A DNA stretch of 64,000 bases from Halomonas sp. 328 (GCF_015645095.1 NZ_JADOTW010000011.1:61334-125333); one strand, 5' to 3'; counted from the stretch's first letter, positions 40,136 through 49,482 are shown. Notes: a model not told the origin generated them from the sequence alone. Numbers and translations are program-made.

Positions 40136-40161
40136 AGCAGCGCTCAATGCCAGGTGGGAGC

Positions 40162-41757
40162 CTAGCCGGCGAAGGCGCCGTAGAGCAGGATCACCAGGAC
40201 CACCAGCACCACCGCCGAGGGCACGGCACCCTTCCAGGGGGTCAGGTCCACCTCGCCGCTGTCCTCGTGGACCCAGGGGGTGGGGCGGGGGCGCAGCTTG
40301 CCGATCAGCAGCATCACCGCCACCAGCAGCACGAAGACCGCCGCCACGAAGTGGAACTCGTGCATGATCCCCGGCAGCTTGTCGAAGGGCGGCACGAAGT
40401 AGCCCGCGGCGATCAGCAGGCAGCCCCCCACCAGGGCGACCTTGGCGGCCATGGCCGGCACCCGCTTGGTCAGCAGGCCCACCAGCACCACCGCCAGCAG
40501 CGGGATGAAGTAGATGGCGTTCATCTTCTGCAGGTAGCCGAAGAGGCTCTCCTGGCCCGCCAGCAGCGGGGCGATGGTCATGGTGGTCAGGGCCATGATC
40601 CAGCCGAACACCTTGCCCGACTTGACCACCTGCTCCTCGCTGGCGTCCTTCTTCAGCACGCCCTTGTAGATGCCCAGGCTGAAGATGGTGGTGGTGCTGT
40701 TGAGCGCCGAGTTGAAGGAGGAGAGGATGGCGCCGACCATCACCGCGGCGAAGAAGCCGGTGAGGTAGGGAGGCAGGACGTTGAACACCAGGTGGCCATA
40801 GGCCTCGTCGGCGCGCACGCCCTGGTCCGCATAGAGGTGGTAGGCGATGATCCCCGGCAGCACCAGGTAGAGGGGGCCGAGCAGCTTGAAGGCACCGGTG
40901 AGCAGCACGCCCTTCTGGCCCTCGGCGAGGTTCTTGGCGGCGAAGGTGCGCTGGATGATCTGCTGGTTGGTGGTCCAGTAGAAGAGGTGCAGCAGCAGCA
41001 CGCCGGTGAAGACGGTGGAGAAGGGCACCTGCTGTTCCGGGCCACCGATGGAGTTGAGCTTCTGGGGGTCGCTGGCCTTGAGGATCTCCCAGCCCGCCAG
41101 CACGCCCTCACCGCCGCTGACCGCCTGCAGGCCCACATAGACGATCAGGAAGCCGCCGATCAGCAGCCCCACGCCGTTGAGGGTGTCGGAGACCGCCACG
41201 GTGCGCAGGCCGCCGAACAGGGCATAGAGGGCGCCGATGATGCCGACGACCCAGACCGTCAGCCACAGCAGGGTGGTGGTGGACTGAATGCCGGTAAGGC
41301 CGGGCAGGTCGAGCATGCCCTGCAGGCCCATGGCGCCGGAGTAGAGGATGATCGGCAGCAGGATCACCGCGTAGGCGATCAGGAAGATGATATTGGCGAT
41401 CAGCTGGGTGCCGTTATCGAAACGGATTGCCAGCAGCTGGGGCAGGGTGGCGATGCCGCTTCTCAAAAAGCGCGGCAGGAAGAACAGCGCCAGGGCCACC
41501 AGGGCGAGTACCGCGATCACCTCCCAGGCCATGACGCTGAGGCCGTCGCTGAAGGCGGCGCCATTGAGGCCCACCATCTGCTCGGTGGAGAGGTTGGTCA
41601 TCAGCAGCGAGCCGGCGATCAGCGGGAAGGTGAGGCTGCGCCCGGCCAGGAAGTAGCCGCGGGTGCTGTCGTGATCGTCGCGGCGGGTCAGCCACCAGGT
41701 GATCAGGGCCACCAGGCCCGTGAAGAAGAGGAAGGAGACTAGGGTCAGGGCGTGCAT
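40162..41757 (-). CDS. Solute:sodium symporter, vSGLT-like
   Basis: A 531-residue transporter with about 14 spans. The N-terminal part has [37 protein letters not shown], here quoted only as the family's span-1/2 region at about 30-70, and [17 protein letters not shown] and [21 protein letters not shown] are hallmarks of the SSS/SLC5 sugar-transporter subgroup related to Vibrio SglT. It probably takes up a sugar with sodium. It stands alone, with a possible operator (41891-41904) upstream. Confidence 0.85.
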   Translation of the reverse strand: MHALTLVSFLFFTGLVALITWWLTRRDDHDSTRGYFLAGRSLTFPLIAGSLLMTNLSTEQMVGLNGAAFSDGLSVMAWEVIAVLALVALALFFLPRFLRSGIATLPQLLAIRFDNGTQLIANIIFLIAYAVILLPIILYSGAMGLQGMLDLPGLTGIQSTTTLLWLTVWVVGIIGALYALFGGLRTVAVSDTLNGVGLLIGGFLIVYVGLQAVSGGEGVLAGWEILKASDPQKLNSIGGPEQQVPFSTVFTGVLLLHLFYWTTNQQIIQRTFAAKNLAEGQKGVLLTGAFKLLGPLYLVLPGIIAYHLYADQGVRADEAYGHLVFNVLPPYLTGFFAAVMVGAILSSFNSALNSTTTIFSLGIYKGVLKKDASEEQVVKSGKVFGWIMALTTMTIAPLLAGQESLFGYLQKMNAIYFIPLLAVVLVGLLTKRVPAMAAKVALVGGCLLIAAGYFVPPFDKLPGIMHEFHFVAAVFVLLVAVMLLIGKLRPRPTPWVHEDSGEVDLTPWKGAVPSAVVLVVLVILLYGAFAG

Positions 41758-41890
41758 GGAAGAATCCTTGCCGTTGAACGGCTCCCTTGGGGGAGTGTTT
41801 GTGTAATTTTACTAGGTGGCAGGGATTCTACGGCGCGAAGGTCCGCGCCTCATTAGACGAAAGTCGAGATTTTATTGGTAGTTTGTTGGT

Positions 41891-41904
41891 TTTGTTACAA
41901 CAAA
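41891..41904. promoter_or_regulatory. Candidate operator, TTTGTT-AC-AACAAA dyad
   Basis: A 6-bp inverted repeat with a 2-bp spacer sits in an AT-rich patch 134-147 bp upstream of the symporter start and just beyond the end of the small membrane gene. It could be a repressor or activator site for the symporter gene. No regulator gene is adjacent. Confidence 0.35.
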
Positions 41905-41923
41905 GAAATGTGTCTCTGCCGGA

Positions 41924-42103
41924 TCAGGTCAGTGGGAAGAGTTGTGCCAGCATGGGGGCGGCGGCGATCACGAAGCCCGTCACGGCGATGCCATAGCCCA
42001 GCAGGCGCCGGCGTCGGGCCAGGGTCAGGCCCAGCAGGCAGATCACCAGCCCCAGCAGATTGAAGAGAAAGGTGGCCATTTCCAGGGTATCTTGGGGGGA
42101 CAT
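41924..42103 (-). CDS. Small 59-residue membrane protein
   Basis: The frame begins MSPQDTLEMATFLFNLLGLV and ends APMLAQLFPLT, with an excellent GAGGAG site 5 nt before the ATG (complement of 42101-42103). Two hydrophobic spans (about 10-28 and 36-56) flank a strongly basic ARRRR turn, giving a hairpin membrane topology with the loop in the cytoplasm. I do not recognise a family. It precedes the symporter gene on the same strand with a 166-bp gap and is divergent from the DUF924 gene. Confidence 0.65.
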   Translation of the reverse strand: MSPQDTLEMATFLFNLLGLVICLLGLTLARRRRLLGYGIAVTGFVIAAAPMLAQLFPLT

Positions 42104-42213
42104 CAGGGCTCCTCGGCGTATTGTCCATCGCGCTGCTAGGCTGGATTGTCTCGGGCCTAAGGAGTCTACCGATTACCACGGCCCTGCCAAGGGCCCCGGT
42201 CAAGGAGAGACGC

Positions 42214-42762
42214 ATGAGCATCGAATCATCCCGGGCGGTACTGAGCTTCTGGTTCGAGACCCTGACGCCGAGCCAGTGGTTCGCCAAGGACGCGGCCCTG
42301 GATCGCCGTATCGCCGAGGCCTTCGGCGAGACCCTGGTCGCGGCGAGTCGTGGCGAGCTCTGGGAGTGGCGCGAGACCGCCGAGGGACGCCTGGCGGAGA
42401 TCCTGGTGCTCGATCAGTTCTCGCGCAATATTCACCGCGACTCGCCCGGGGCCTTCGCCCAGGACCCCCAGGCCCTGGTGCTGGCCCAGGAGGCGGTGGC
42501 TCGGGGCGCGGACCAGTCCCTGGCGGTGCCCTGGCGGGCCTTCCTCTATATGCCCTATATGCACAGCGAGTCCCTGGCGATCCATGATCAGGCGGTGCGG
42601 CTGTTCGACCAGCCGGGGCTGGAGGAGAACCTGCGCTTCGAGCATCGTCACCGGGAGATCATCGTGCGTTTCGGGCGCTATCCGCATCGCAATGCCATCC
42701 TGGGGCGGCAATCCACCCCGGAGGAATTGACCTTCCTGAAGGAACCCGGCTCGGCGTTCTGA
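42214..42762 (+). CDS. DUF924 family protein
   Basis: 182 residues. The conserved DUF924 core is visible: VLSFWFETLTPSQWFAKD at the start, LVLDQFSRNIHRDSPGAFAQ and the C-terminal HREIIVRFGRYPHRNAILGR. It has a TPR-like helical fold and no established function; no catalytic residues are known. The ATG at 42214 follows AAGGAGAG. The gene lies 54 nt before the GlsB-type gene and could share its promoter. Confidence 0.88.
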   Translation: MSIESSRAVLSFWFETLTPSQWFAKDAALDRRIAEAFGETLVAASRGELWEWRETAEGRLAEILVLDQFSRNIHRDSPGAFAQDPQALVLAQEAVARGADQSLAVPWRAFLYMPYMHSESLAIHDQAVRLFDQPGLEENLRFEHRHREIIVRFGRYPHRNAILGRQSTPEELTFLKEPGSAF

Positions 42763-42816
42763 CGTCGAAGTCGACTTCATCGCTGAAAATCCTCGGATCA
42801 TACAAGGAGTTTGCTT

Positions 42817-43059
42817 ATGGGCTTGATCGCCTGGTTGATTATCGGTGGGCTGGCCGGCTGGATCGCCGGCCATGTGATGCGCGGCGGCGGCTTCGGGCTG
42901 TTCGGCAATATCGGCGTGGGCATCCTGGGGGCGGTGATCGGCGGCTTCCTGTTCGGCCTGCTGGGCCTGCAGTCAGGGGGCTTTATCGGCTCCCTGGTGA
43001 CCGCCATCGTCGGGGCCGTGGTGCTGCTGTGGGGCATCAATATGCTCAGGAAGGCGTGA
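42817..43059 (+). CDS. GlsB/YeaQ/YmgE family stress-response membrane protein
   Basis: An 80-residue, glycine-rich protein (transglycosylase-associated family) with three membrane segments. It opens MGLIAWLIIGGLAGWIAG and contains GLFGNIGVGILGAVIGGFL. Members are general-stress-induced in enterobacteria; the molecular role is unknown. AAGGAG lies 7 nt before the ATG. A bidirectional terminator follows. Confidence 0.88.
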   Translation: MGLIAWLIIGGLAGWIAGHVMRGGGFGLFGNIGVGILGAVIGGFLFGLLGLQSGGFIGSLVTAIVGAVVLLWGINMLRKA

Positions 43060-43080
43060 CCGACGTCGCTCGAGCACCAC

Positions 43081-43117
43081 AAAAAACCGCCCGGCCAACT
43101 GGCCGGGCGGTTTTTTT
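43081..43117. terminator. Bidirectional intrinsic terminator
   Basis: AAAAAACCGCCCGGCCA and its complement TGGCCGGGCGGTTTTTT enclose a very short loop. T tracts appear on both strands, so it ends the GlsB-type gene (plus) and gabT (minus), which converge here. Confidence 0.95.
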
Positions 43118-43140
43118 ACCACCTGCGATCGGGCAAGCCC

Positions 43141-44439
43141 TTAGGCGGTGGCGGAGGCCTTGCTGCCGACCACTTCCTCGAGGGCGGCCTCGACGATGTC
43201 CAGGCCCTCTTCGAGGATGGCGTCCTCGATGGTGACCGGCATCAGGAAGCGGATGGAGTTGCCCCAGAAACCGCAGGAGAGCAGGATCAGCCCCTTCTCC
43301 TTGGCCTTCTGGCACAGCTTGGCGGCCAGTTCCGGGGCCGGGGTGCGCGAGGCCTTGTCGGTGACCAGCTCGAAGGCGGCCATGGAGCCGAGGTTGCGGC
43401 AGTTGTCCACCGCCTCGAAGTCACCCTGCCACTTGGCGAAGCGTTGGGCCAGCTTGTTGCCCAGGGCGGCGCTCTTCTCGAGGATGTTCTCGGACTCGAT
43501 GGCCTCGATCACCGCCAGGGCGGCGGCGCAGGCCAGGGGGTTGCCGCTGTAGGTGCCGCCCAGGGAGTTGGGGCCGGAGGCGTCCATCACCTCGGCGGTG
43601 CCCACCACCGCGGAGAGCGGCATGCCATCGGCCATGGACTTGGCCATGGTCATGATGTCGGCCTCGATGCCGCTGTGCTCCAGGGCGAACAGCTTGCCGG
43701 TACGACCGAAGCCGGACTGCACCTCGTCGGCGATCAGCAGGATGCCGTGCTCGTCACACAGCTTGCGCAGGGCCTGGAGGAAGGCCGGGGAGGCGGCGTA
43801 GAAGCCCCCTTCGCCCTGCACCGGCTCGATGACGATGGCGGCGGTGCGATGCGGCGCGATATCGGTCTTGAAGAGGGTCTTCAGGGCCTTGAGGGAGTCC
43901 TCCTCGCTGATGCCGTGGTAGGGCACCGGGAAGGGGGCGCGGAAGACATCGCCCGGCATGGGGCCGAAGTCGTTCTTGTAGGGCAGCACCTTGCCGGTCA
44001 TGGCCAGGGTCATGAAGGTACGGCCGTGGAAGCTGCCGTCGAAGCAGATGATGCCGCTGCGGCCGGTGGCGGCGCGGGCGATCTTGACGGCGTTCTCCAG
44101 GGCCTCGGCGCCGGTGTTGACCATCATGCTCTTGGCCTCGCCCTTGACCGGAGTCAGTTGGCAGAGCTTCTCGGCCAGCTGCACATAGGGGGCGTAGGAG
44201 ATCACGGTCTGACAGGTGTGCATCAGCTTGTCGAGCTGGGCCTTGACCGCCTCGACCACCTTGGGATGGCGGTGACCCAGGTTGAGTACGCCGATGCCGC
44301 CGGCGAAGTCGATGTAGCGCTTGCCCTCGACATCCCACAGCTCGGCGTTTTCGGCACGCTCGACGAACTGGGGAGAGGGGCTGGCGGCACCCTTGGCCAC
44401 GTAGCGCTGCTTGAGCTCGTTGAGTTGAGCGTTATTCAT
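43141..44439 (-). CDS. gabT: 4-aminobutyrate aminotransferase
   Basis: PLP enzyme that converts GABA plus 2-oxoglutarate to succinate semialdehyde plus glutamate. It has 432 residues from the ATG at the complement of 44437-44439, with the conserved start MNNAQLNELKQRYVAKG. The class-III signature LLIADEVQSGFGRTGKLFA leads to the PLP-lysine in MTMAKSMADGMPLSAVVG. It forms an operon with gabD (34-nt gap). Confidence 0.95.
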   Translation of the reverse strand: MNNAQLNELKQRYVAKGAASPSPQFVERAENAELWDVEGKRYIDFAGGIGVLNLGHRHPKVVEAVKAQLDKLMHTCQTVISYAPYVQLAEKLCQLTPVKGEAKSMMVNTGAEALENAVKIARAATGRSGIICFDGSFHGRTFMTLAMTGKVLPYKNDFGPMPGDVFRAPFPVPYHGISEEDSLKALKTLFKTDIAPHRTAAIVIEPVQGEGGFYAASPAFLQALRKLCDEHGILLIADEVQSGFGRTGKLFALEHSGIEADIMTMAKSMADGMPLSAVVGTAEVMDASGPNSLGGTYSGNPLACAAALAVIEAIESENILEKSAALGNKLAQRFAKWQGDFEAVDNCRNLGSMAAFELVTDKASRTPAPELAAKLCQKAKEKGLILLSCGFWGNSIRFLMPVTIEDAILEEGLDIVEAALEEVVGSKASATA

Positions 44440-44473
44440 GAGAAAGCCTCCTTTGGGTCGATGGGGCGTGCGC

Positions 44474-45919
44474 TTACAGGCCGCCGATACACACATACTT
44501 TAGTTCAGTAAAGTCCTCGAGACCGTGCCGCGAGCCTTCGCGACCCAGGCCCGACTCCTTGACGCCACCGAAGGGGGCCAACTCCGTGGAGAGGATGCCC
44601 TCGTTGACCGCCACCATGCCGTACTCCAGTCCCTCCATCACGTTCCAGATGCGGCGATAGTCGCGGGCGTAGAAATAGGCGGCCAGGCCGAACTCGGTGG
44701 CGTTGGCCATGGCGATGGCTTCCTCGTCGGTGTCGAAGCGGAACACCGGCGCCAGGGGGCCGAAGGTCTCCTCGGTGGCCACCTTCATCTCGGTGGTCAC
44801 GTCGGCGACCACGGTGGGCTGGAAGAAGGTGCCGCCCAGTGCATGGGGTTCGCCGCCACAGATCAGGCGACCGCCCTTGTCGAGGGCATCGCGCACATGG
44901 CTCTGCACCTTCTCGACGGCGGCCATGTTGATCAGCGGGCCCTGGGAGACGCCCTCTTCCAGGCCGTTGCCGACCTTGAGCTGGGCGACCCGGGCCGCCA
45001 GCTTCTCGAGGAAGGCCTCGTAGACGCCGGCCTGCACCAGCACCCGGTTGGTGCACACGCAGGTCTGGCCGGAGTTGCGGTACTTGGAGGCCACGGCGCC
45101 TTCCACGGCGGCGTCCAGGTCGGCGTCGTCGAAGACGATGAAGGGCGCGTTGCCGCCCAGCTCCATGGCCGCCTTCTTGACGGTGCCGGCACACTGGGCC
45201 AGCAGTTTCTTGCCCACCGGGGTGGAGCCGGTGAAGGAGACCTTGCGCACCCGCGGGTCGGTGGTCAGTACCTCGCCGATGGCGGCCGGCTTCTCGGCGG
45301 TCACCACGTTGAGCACGCCGGCGGGCAGGCCGACCTGCTCGCCCAGGCGCACCAGGGCCAGGGCGGTCAGCGGGGTGGCCTCGGCGGGCTTGATCACCAC
45401 CGGGCAGCCGGCGGCCAGGGCCGGGGCGCACTTGCGGGTGATCATCGCCAGCGGGAAGTTCCAGGGGGTGATGGCGGCCACCACGCCGATCGGCTCGCGC
45501 AGCACCAGGATGCGCTTGTCGACGCCATGGCTGGGCAGGGTCTCGCCGGCCATGCGCTTGGCTTCCTCGGCGTAGTACTCCACGAAGGAGGCGCCGTAGG
45601 CCACCTCGCCCCGGGACTCGGCCAGCGGCTTGCCCTGTTCCTGGGTCATCAGCTGGGCCAGCGCCTCCTGGTTGGCCATGATGGCCTCGTACCAGGCGCG
45701 CAGCAGGGCGGCGCGCTCCTTGACCGGACGCTTGCGCCAGTCGGCCCAGCTCGCCTCGGCGGCGGCCACCGCCTCGCGGGCCTCGTCGGCGCCCAGGTCC
45801 GGCACGTCGGCGATCAGCTCACCGGTGGCGGGGTTGGTCACGGCGAAACGACGCTCGGCGTCGCGCCACTGGCCACCGATATAGGCCTTGGGAATCAGGA
45901 AGTCGGGCAGCACGGGCAT
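44474..45919 (-). CDS. gabD: Succinate-semialdehyde dehydrogenase (NADP+)
   Basis: Oxidises succinate semialdehyde to succinate, completing the GABA shunt into the TCA cycle. It has 481 residues from the ATG preceded by GGAGGAG. Active-site glutamate is in MELGGNAPFIVFDDADLD, the catalytic cysteine in NSGQTCVCTNRVLVQ and the cofactor segment in ITPWNFPLAMITRKCAPALA. It lies upstream of gabT on the same strand; the AT-rich region at 45950-46020 probably holds the promoter. Confidence 0.95.
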   Translation of the reverse strand: MPVLPDFLIPKAYIGGQWRDAERRFAVTNPATGELIADVPDLGADEAREAVAAAEASWADWRKRPVKERAALLRAWYEAIMANQEALAQLMTQEQGKPLAESRGEVAYGASFVEYYAEEAKRMAGETLPSHGVDKRILVLREPIGVVAAITPWNFPLAMITRKCAPALAAGCPVVIKPAEATPLTALALVRLGEQVGLPAGVLNVVTAEKPAAIGEVLTTDPRVRKVSFTGSTPVGKKLLAQCAGTVKKAAMELGGNAPFIVFDDADLDAAVEGAVASKYRNSGQTCVCTNRVLVQAGVYEAFLEKLAARVAQLKVGNGLEEGVSQGPLINMAAVEKVQSHVRDALDKGGRLICGGEPHALGGTFFQPTVVADVTTEMKVATEETFGPLAPVFRFDTDEEAIAMANATEFGLAAYFYARDYRRIWNVMEGLEYGMVAVNEGILSTELAPFGGVKESGLGREGSRHGLEDFTELKYVCIGGL

Positions 45920-46058
45920 GGCTCCTCCAGGGGGTGTTGTCATCATATTTAACGCAGTGTGCATTATTTAAAACGTCTCGCCAAGCCCTCCCCTGTTAAT
46001 TATTTTGGTCGTCTGAGTGGCCCCGTGGCGACCCGGTACAGGAGGCTGCCGATGCCGT

Positions 46059-46949
46059 TCAGGCGCCCTCGCGCGGGGCCAGCTGCGCCATCAGGTGGGC
46101 CTGCATGGCTTCGGCGGCGGGGGAGAGGCTCTGCCTGGAGCGTCGCAGCAGGCCGATGCGGCGTTCCAGGCGTGGCTCCGCCAGGGGAACGAAGCGCAAC
46201 CGCTCATGCTCTTCCTGGAAGGCCAGGCGCGGCAGGGTGGTGATACCGATGCCCGCCTCGAGCATGGCGGTCAGGGAGATCATGTTGGAAATATATAACG
46301 TGCTTCGGCCAAGCAGCTCGGCGGCGGGAGAGCCCTCCAGCAGTCGCGAGGTGCCATTGCGGATCAGCGGGTGCCCCGCCAGCGCCTGCCAATGCAACGA
46401 CTCGTGCCGGGCCAGGGGGTGATCGTCGCGGCACACCACTCCCACCTCATCGCCCAGCAGGGGAGTGAAGTGCAGCGCCTCGTCGGGCAGCCACAGGCTG
46501 GTGATGCCGAGTTCCACCTCGCCCTTGAGTACCATCTGGTTGACCCCCTCGGAGTGGTTGTCCTGGAGGCTGATCTCGATGCCGGGATGGTCGCGGACGA
46601 AGCTGGCCAGGAGGCTGGGCATCAGGCGGCTGGCCACCGAGGGCACGGCGGCGATATCCACCCGTCCCCGCTGTTGGCTGGCCAGGGCCAGGGCGGCCTG
46701 ACAGAGGCGGTCGTGATGGGCCACCAGCTCACGGAAGCGCGGTTCGCACCACTGCCCGAAGGGCGTCAGCAACGCCTTGCCGTTGCCCTTCTCGAACAGC
46801 GCCTGGCCTAGCCTGGCCTCCAGGTCGCGCACCGCCATGGAGAGGGCCGGTTGGCTGCGGTGCAGCTGCTTGGCGGCGGCATGGAAGCCGCCCTGGTCGA
46901 CGATGGCCAGCACATAACGCAGGGGCTGGAGCTTGAGTTCCGGCAACAT
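46059..46949 (-). CDS. LysR-family regulator of the adjacent catabolic operon
   Basis: 296 residues with an N-terminal winged helix (about 5-65, ALSMAVRDLEARLGQALFEKG) and a periplasmic-binding-like effector domain (about 95-290). It is divergent from the aldehyde dehydrogenase gene across 93 bp with a dyad that fits LysR binding, so it is the probable regulator of that operon and itself. The inducer is presumably the substrate or an intermediate of the pathway and is not identifiable. Confidence 0.88.
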   Translation of the reverse strand: MLPELKLQPLRYVLAIVDQGGFHAAAKQLHRSQPALSMAVRDLEARLGQALFEKGNGKALLTPFGQWCEPRFRELVAHHDRLCQAALALASQQRGRVDIAAVPSVASRLMPSLLASFVRDHPGIEISLQDNHSEGVNQMVLKGEVELGITSLWLPDEALHFTPLLGDEVGVVCRDDHPLARHESLHWQALAGHPLIRNGTSRLLEGSPAAELLGRSTLYISNMISLTAMLEAGIGITTLPRLAFQEEHERLRFVPLAEPRLERRIGLLRRSRQSLSPAAEAMQAHLMAQLAPREGA

Positions 46950-46963
46950 GGTAAGAGTCTCTG

Positions 46964-46986
46964 ATCAAATTATCTGAATTATTGAT
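46964..46986. promoter_or_regulatory. Candidate LysR operator between regulator and operon
   Basis: ATCAA (46964-46968) and TTGAT (46982-46986) form an interrupted dyad with a 13-bp AT-rich centre, in the only AT-rich patch between the divergent genes. LysR sites typically contain T-N11-A dyads in this position. Confidence 0.5.
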
Positions 46987-47042
46987 TATCCTTATCTTGG
47001 TGGCTCTCCTAGGATGACGTCAACGTCATTCAGGAGGTCACC

Positions 47043-48482
47043 ATGTCTGCCAAGCACTCCCTTTATATTGCCGGTCAGTGGGTCGAGGGCGAGAGCACCA
47101 TCGCCAATCACAGCCCCTCGGATCGCCAGGACCTGATCGGTCACTTCGCCCAGGCCAGCATGGCCCAGGTAAACGAGGCCATCGCCGCGGCGAGGCGAGG
47201 CCAGCGCGAATGGGCCAAGAGCGGCCTGGAGCAGCGCTATGGGCTGCTGATGGCCATCGGCGACGAACTGATGGCCCGCAAGGAGGAGTTGGGACGCCTG
47301 CTCTCCCGGGAGGAGGGCAAGCCGCTGGCCGAGGGGATCGGCGAGGTGGGACGCTCGGCGCAGTTCTTCCACTATTATGCCGCCGAGGTGCTGCGCCAGA
47401 TCGACGAGCGGGTCGACTCGGTGCGTCCCGGGGTCGAGGTGGAGACCCGCCGCGAGCCGGTCGGCGTGGTGGGGGTGATCAGCCCCTGGAACTTCCCCAT
47501 GGCCACGGCAGTATGGAAGATCGCCCCGGCGCTGGCCTTCGGTAACGCGGTAGTCTTCAAGCCGGCCAACCTGGTGCCCGCCAGCGCCTGGGCGCTGACC
47601 GAGATCATCAGCCGCCAGGCCCTGCCCGCCGGTACCTTCAACCTGGTGATGGGCGCCGGCGGCAGCGTCGGCGAGGCGCTGATCTCGAGCCCCGAGATCG
47701 ATGCCCTGACCTTCACCGGTTCCCTCGAGGTGGGGCGCCGGGTGGCGGCGGCCACCGCCGGCAACCTGGTCAAGTGCCAGCTGGAGATGGGCTCCAAGAA
47801 CGCCCTGATCGTCGCCGCGGACGCCGACCTCGACCTGGCCGTGGAGGCCGCCTTCAATGGCGCCTACTCCGGTACCGGGCAGAAGTGCACCGCCTCGTCA
47901 CGCCTGATCGTTCATGAGGCCGTGCATGACGCCTTCGTCGAGAAGCTGGTGGCCCGCCTGGCCAGCGCCAAGGTGGGGCCGGCCCTGGAGGAGGGCGTGC
48001 AGATCGGGCCGGTGGCCGAGGCCCGCCAGCTCGAATCCAACCTGGCCTGGGTCGAGCGCGCCAAGGCAGACGGCGCCACCCTGGCCTTCGGCGGCCAGCG
48101 CCTCGAAGGCGTCGGTGACGGCTACTTCATGGCGCCGACCCTGTTCACCGGGACCACCAACGCCATGGCCATCAACCGGGAGGAGGTCTTCGGCCCCATC
48201 GCCTGCGTGATCAAGGTCGCCGACATGGACGAGGCCATCGCCACCCTCAACGACACGAACTTCGGCCTGACCGCGGGGATCATCACCGACTCCCTGGCCC
48301 TGGCCAGCGAGTTCAAGGCCCGTGCCGAGACCGGCTGCGTGATGGTCAACCTGCCCACCGCCGGCACCGACTATCACGTGCCTTTCGGCGGTCGCAAGGA
48401 CTCGAGCTTCGGCCCCCGCGAGCAGGGGCGCTACGCCCGGGAGTTCTACACCCTGGTCAAGACCTGCTACGTCAAGGCGTAA
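47043..48482 (+). CDS. Aldehyde dehydrogenase, 2-oxoglutarate-semialdehyde-dehydrogenase-like
   Basis: 479 residues with all ALDH landmarks: SPWNFPMATAVWKIAPALA, the general-base glutamate in LEMGSKNALIVAADADLD and the catalytic cysteine in GTGQKCTASSRLIV. The C-terminal NLPTAGTDYHVPFGGRKDSS and FGPREQGRYAREFYTLVKT are the pattern I associate with alpha-ketoglutaric-semialdehyde dehydrogenases. It would act on an acidic semialdehyde made by this operon. It starts the six-gene operon; the dipeptidase-like gene follows 10 nt later. Confidence 0.88.
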   Translation: MSAKHSLYIAGQWVEGESTIANHSPSDRQDLIGHFAQASMAQVNEAIAAARRGQREWAKSGLEQRYGLLMAIGDELMARKEELGRLLSREEGKPLAEGIGEVGRSAQFFHYYAAEVLRQIDERVDSVRPGVEVETRREPVGVVGVISPWNFPMATAVWKIAPALAFGNAVVFKPANLVPASAWALTEIISRQALPAGTFNLVMGAGGSVGEALISSPEIDALTFTGSLEVGRRVAAATAGNLVKCQLEMGSKNALIVAADADLDLAVEAAFNGAYSGTGQKCTASSRLIVHEAVHDAFVEKLVARLASAKVGPALEEGVQIGPVAEARQLESNLAWVERAKADGATLAFGGQRLEGVGDGYFMAPTLFTGTTNAMAINREEVFGPIACVIKVADMDEAIATLNDTNFGLTAGIITDSLALASEFKARAETGCVMVNLPTAGTDYHVPFGGRKDSSFGPREQGRYAREFYTLVKTCYVKA

Positions 48483-48492
48483 GGAGCGGAGC

Positions 48493-49482
48493 ATGTCGCA
48501 ACAGCTACTGACCGTGGATGGCCTGCAGTACTCGAACTGGTCCCGGGAGATCTTCCAGCAGATGCGCGAGGGCGGCGTCGATGCCGTCCATGCCACCCTG
48601 GTCTACCACGAGACCACCCGGGAGACCCTCTCCCGGCTGGGGGAGTGGAATCGCCGCTTCGAACAGCACGCCGACCTGATCATGCCGGTGCTGGAACCCG
48701 CCGATATCCTGCGTGCCCAGGCAGCCGGCAAGGTGGGGATCTTCCTGGGGGCCCAGAACTGCTCGCCCATCGAGGACGATATCGACATGGTGGCGGTGAT
48801 GCGCCGCCTGGGCCTGCTGATCATGCAGCTCACCTACAACAACCAGAGCCTGCTGGCCTGCGGCTGCTACGAGAGCGAGGACAGCGGCATCACCCGCTTC
48901 GGCCGCCAGGTGATCCGCGAGATGAACCGGGTCGGCATGGTGATCGACATGTCCCATAGCGCCGAGCGCTCGACCCTGGAGGCGATCGAGTATTCCGAGC
49001 GCCCGGTGATCATCTCCCATGCCAACCCGAGCTTCTTCCATCCGGCCAAGCGCAACAAGTCCAACCGGGTGCTGGCGGCGATCGCCGAGAGCGGCGGCCT
49101 GCTGGGCTTTTCGGCCTACCCCTTCCACCTCAAGGACGGGCCGGACTGCACCCTGGAGGCCTACTGCGAGATGATCGCCCGCACCGTGGACCTGATGGGC
49201 ATCGAGCACGTGGGCCTGGGCACCGATCTCTGCCAGGACCAGCCGGTCACGGTACTGGAGTGGATGCGCAACGGTCGCTGGTCCAAGGAGATGGACTATG
49301 GCGAGGGCAGTGCCGGCAACGCCGGCTGGCCGAGGCCGCTGCCCTGGCTGCGCGACAGCCGCGACTTTCCCCTGCTGATCGAGGGCCTGCGTCGCCACGG
49401 TTTCGCCGAGGCGGAGGTCGAACGAATCATGGGGCGCAACTGGGTGGCGCTGCTGGAGCGAGCCGCCACGCCCGCCGGCTAG
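48493..49482 (+). CDS. Membrane-dipeptidase-fold (M19) protein lacking some metal ligands
   Basis: A 329-residue TIM-barrel protein of the renal dipeptidase family with no signal peptide. The usual N-terminal DGHxD is DGLQY here (L11, Y13) and the bridging glutamate appears as Q88 (FLGAQNC), while two histidines (H155 in DMSHS, H176 in ISHANP) and the aspartate D245 (GLGTDL) remain. It closely recalls the dipeptidase-like gene beside the dimethylglycine dehydrogenase genes dgcAB of Pseudomonas aeruginosa (starting IDGLIIAKWNRELF), which also lacks HxD. Peptide hydrolysis is therefore doubtful; a role in amine catabolism is more likely. Confidence 0.85.
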   Translation: MSQQLLTVDGLQYSNWSREIFQQMREGGVDAVHATLVYHETTRETLSRLGEWNRRFEQHADLIMPVLEPADILRAQAAGKVGIFLGAQNCSPIEDDIDMVAVMRRLGLLIMQLTYNNQSLLACGCYESEDSGITRFGRQVIREMNRVGMVIDMSHSAERSTLEAIEYSERPVIISHANPSFFHPAKRNKSNRVLAAIAESGGLLGFSAYPFHLKDGPDCTLEAYCEMIARTVDLMGIEHVGLGTDLCQDQPVTVLEWMRNGRWSKEMDYGEGSAGNAGWPRPLPWLRDSRDFPLLIEGLRRHGFAEAEVERIMGRNWVALLERAATPAG

